A stretch of DNA of 8,803 nucleotides, taken from the NCBI GenBank assembly GCA_002719135.1, contig PBGU01000009.1, positions 27,879 to 36,681 of the forward strand, written 5' to 3'. Of the stretch, positions 7,225-8,803 are shown piece by piece. Each line of letters begins with the position of its first letter. Positions within the stretch are counted from its first letter, which is position 1. The translations under genes were made by a program, and so were the position numbers. Below the pieces are notes generated by a model. It did no database searches, was not told the DNA's origin, and saw only the letters and a program-made list of their open reading frames with translations. The DNA comes from Gammaproteobacteria bacterium (lineage in GTDB: Bacteria; Pseudomonadota; Gammaproteobacteria; Pseudomonadales; Azotimanducaceae).

Positions 7225-8421
7225 ATGAGTAGATTGTTGTTGCCGATTTCATGGTTAGGTTTCGCGTTGTTAGCGGGTTGTGGCGAGACCGATTCATCGG
7301 GTCAAGAGGGTTCCGCTCACGTCGACGGCGTGACGGATAGCGAGATTGTGATTGGGGCACATACGGATCTAACTGGTCCGATCGCGATATGGGGTACTGG
7401 CATCGCGAATGGCGCGCGCATGCGTTTCGGTGAGGCAAACGATGCGGGAGGCGTGCATGGTCGTCAGATTCGATACATCCTCGAAGATGCACAGTACCAG
7501 GTCCCGCGGGCGGTATCCGCGGCGAACAAGCTCATTAAGAAAGACAAGATTCTTGCGATGGTGATGGCAATCGGCACGCCGACCAATAACGCTGTCATGG
7601 TTCAACAATTCAAAGACGGGGTGCCGAATTTGTTCCCGGTGACGGGCGCAAGATCGATGGTGGAGCCGTTTCAGAAACTTATGTTCTCTCAGATGGGCGT
7701 GTACTACGAGGAGATGCGTGCCGCCGTGCGATACTTTATTGAAGAGAAGGGCGCGACGACACCGTGTGTCGTCTACCAGGATACCGATTACGGGCAGGAG
7801 GTTCTTGACGGTGTTGAAGATCAAGCCGCGCAAATGGGTATCACGATTGCGGCACGATCGGCGCATCAACCGACAGAGAGCGAATTCACAGCGGCCATTA
7901 TTCGCATGCGAGAAGCGGGTTGTAACTTGGTCCTGATGGGTACAGTGCATCGAGATACGATTTTAGTCTTGGAAGCCGCACGTAAAGCGGACTGGTCGGA
8001 TGTAGCTTGGGTCGGCAACGAAGCGGCCTACGGCCAGGTAATCGCCGATCAAAAAAGCGGGTCGGGCGAAGGCTACTACGCCTTCGTGCCCCTCGCGCTT
8101 CGCTACGCTGACGAAGAGTTGTCGCCTGAACTACGCGATTGGTTCAATCGGTATTGGGAACGTTACGGCGAGTACCCGGGGCTTCCTGCCATGATTGGGT
8201 ATCGGGGTGCCGACCTCACCGTGCGTGCATTTGAAATTGCGGGTCGCGAATTGAATCGAGACAGTCTCATCGCCGCAGTTGAATCGATCGATGATTACCA
8301 GGATTTGTTCGGCTACCAGTTGCAGTACGGGCCTGATGACCACAAAGGCGTCGGTTCCTCCGTACTATCGCAAATACAAAACGGTCGCTGGGTCACGGTT
8401 GGTAAGTCGATTTCGTATTGA
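7225..8421 (+). CDS. Lipoprotein solute-binding protein (LivK/HAAT family)
   Basis: A 398-residue extracytoplasmic receptor of the importer, with the periplasmic-binding type 1 fold (Peripla_BP_6). Seen: a short signal peptide MSRLLLPISWLGFALLAGC with lipobox L16-A-G-C19, so Cys19 should be lipidated. A Ser/Gly/Glu linker follows, then the family opening EIVIGAHTDLTGPIAIWG (40-57), ANGARMRFGEANDAGGVHGRQI (61-82, typical of LivK-like proteins), VVYQDTDYGQEVLDGV (182-197), and a second lobe with LVLMGT (235-240) and AWVGNEAAYG (261-270). The ATG at 7225 follows the ligase stop by one base and has a strong ribosome binding site. Membrane anchoring is common in Gram-positive relatives and less typical of proteobacterial LivK, which is usually soluble. 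Position at the end of the run, next to the CoA ligase, suggests it binds the acid that the ligase activates. The ligand is unknown. Confidence 0.9.
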   Translation: MSRLLLPISWLGFALLAGCGETDSSGQEGSAHVDGVTDSEIVIGAHTDLTGPIAIWGTGIANGARMRFGEANDAGGVHGRQIRYILEDAQYQVPRAVSAANKLIKKDKILAMVMAIGTPTNNAVMVQQFKDGVPNLFPVTGARSMVEPFQKLMFSQMGVYYEEMRAAVRYFIEEKGATTPCVVYQDTDYGQEVLDGVEDQAAQMGITIAARSAHQPTESEFTAAIIRMREAGCNLVLMGTVHRDTILVLEAARKADWSDVAWVGNEAAYGQVIADQKSGSGEGYYAFVPLALRYADEELSPELRDWFNRYWERYGEYPGLPAMIGYRGADLTVRAFEIAGRELNRDSLIAAVESIDDYQDLFGYQLQYGPDDHKGVGSSVLSQIQNGRWVTVGKSISY

Positions 8422-8446
8422 GATCGATTCGGTCTTTTGGGTGCGC

Positions 8447-8803
8447 TTAGAGAAAGCGAGTGTACCCATCGAGGCGCTGTGACACCGCGTCACTATCCTC
8501 CGGGGGCAGCCATAGGACGATGCGCGCGACACCCATACTTTTGAATCGATCGATTAATTCGGCGTCGGGCCTCGGCGCGAACACGTTAACGCTAATCGAC
8601 TCGGTGTCTCGGCCGGCTTCTTCGGCGAGTTCATTTAACCGTGCAATGCCGCGGACAATGATCTCAGGATCCCGAGCACGGGGTAGCCAACCGTCACAAT
8701 ATTTGATGACACGTCGTAGGGTGTGATCCGTTTCACCACCCAAAAGAATGGGTGGGCGGGGTCTTTGTATGGGCTTCGGCCACGACCAGATAGGATCGAA
8801 GCG
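8447..8803 (-). CDS. LLM-family flavin/F420-dependent oxidoreductase, C-terminal part
   Basis: A partial gene: the frame is open to the right edge of the window, and only the last 118 residues are visible; roughly the first 170 of a usual 280-300 are missing. Seen: FDPIWSWPKPIQRPRPPIL, then LGGETDHTLRRVIKYCDGWLP, then an Arg/Glu-rich helix and VARIVLWLPPEDSDAVSQRLDGY near the end. The W-P-K-P-x-Q-x-P-x-P-P-(I/V)-L-x-G-G pattern and the following YCDGW are strong marks of the luciferase-like monooxygenase family, in the branch often called F420-dependent. Such enzymes use reduced FMN or F420 for oxidations or reductions. The TTG at 8743 is an internal codon, not the start. The gene converges on the binding-protein gene, 25 bases away. 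Which cofactor it uses cannot be decided from this fragment. Confidence 0.85.
   Translation of the reverse strand, partial: RFDPIWSWPKPIQRPRPPILLGGETDHTLRRVIKYCDGWLPRARDPEIIVRGIARLNELAEEAGRDTESISVNVFAPRPDAELIDRFKSMGVARIVLWLPPEDSDAVSQRLDGYTRFL

Larger units (their letters stand above)
962..8421 (+). other. Probable operon: crotonase, livHMGF, CoA ligase, binding protein
   Basis: Seven same-strand genes are packed with almost no space between them. The gaps or overlaps are 45 bases (crotonase to livH), one shared base (livH/livM, TAATG), four shared bases (livM/livG, TTGA), one base (livG to livF), four shared bases (livF/ligase, ATGA) and one base (ligase to binding protein). Overlapping stop and start codons point to translational coupling and one transcript from livH onwards. 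Membership of the crotonase gene is likely but less certain, because 45 bases could hold a processing or promoter site, though I see none. No clear terminator was found after 8421. Confidence 0.7.

Noticed and set aside
7369..7950. A 193-codon open frame on the minus strand, rich in His and Arg
   Set aside because: It lies wholly inside the well-supported binding-protein gene on the other strand, has no family motif, and its composition is what antisense reading of this coding sequence would give.
8444..8458. A 5-bp hairpin (CGCTT/AAGCG) between the converging genes, considered as a terminator
   Set aside because: The stem is short, it overlaps the stop codon of the LLM gene, and no clear U-tract follows on either strand.

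Overview
The window looks like chromosomal DNA from a Gram-negative bacterium, most likely an environmental proteobacterium. This is an inference from the gene content (a LivHMGF-type importer, a CoA ligase, a crotonase-fold enzyme, a luciferase-like oxidoreductase), the moderate G+C by eye, and the mix of ATG, GTG and TTG starts. Nothing in the window fixes the genus, and there are no RNA genes, insertion sequences, CRISPR arrays or clear mobile-element borders.

Layout: (1) bases 1-113 hold no gene that can be supported. (2) A minus-strand gene at 114-797 belongs to the short-chain dehydrogenase fold but carries the halohydrin dehalogenase signature: a Ser-Tyr-Arg triad spaced S-x12-Y-x3-R, and T-x4-F-x-G in place of the Gly-rich cofactor loop. 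(3) A 164-base divergent intergenic region (798-961) separates it from (4) a rightward, tightly packed gene run at 962-8421. The run is a crotonase-family protein, livH, livM, livG, livF, a long-chain-type acyl-CoA synthetase, and a lipoprotein solute-binding protein. (5) Converging from the right edge is the C-terminal part of a luciferase-like (LLM) flavin/F420-dependent oxidoreductase (8447-8803), cut by the window.

How the genes may work together: the binding lipoprotein, two permeases and two ATPases form a complete branched-chain/hydrophobic-amide-type (HAAT) importer. The ligase gene sits between the last ATPase gene and the binding-protein gene, with a 4-base overlap on one side and a 1-base gap on the other. 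This suggests that the imported solute is a carboxylic acid, which is converted to its CoA thioester on entry. The crotonase-family protein would then act on that thioester. The divergent halohydrin dehalogenase would interconvert vicinal haloalcohols and epoxides. It raises the possibility that the locus handles a halogenated, hydroxylated or epoxidised acid, but no substrate can be read from the sequence.

The most noteworthy item is the halohydrin dehalogenase, which would be easy to mis-annotate as an ordinary SDR oxidoreductase. The most notable secondary point is that the crotonase-family protein lacks both glutamates of a classical enoyl-CoA hydratase.
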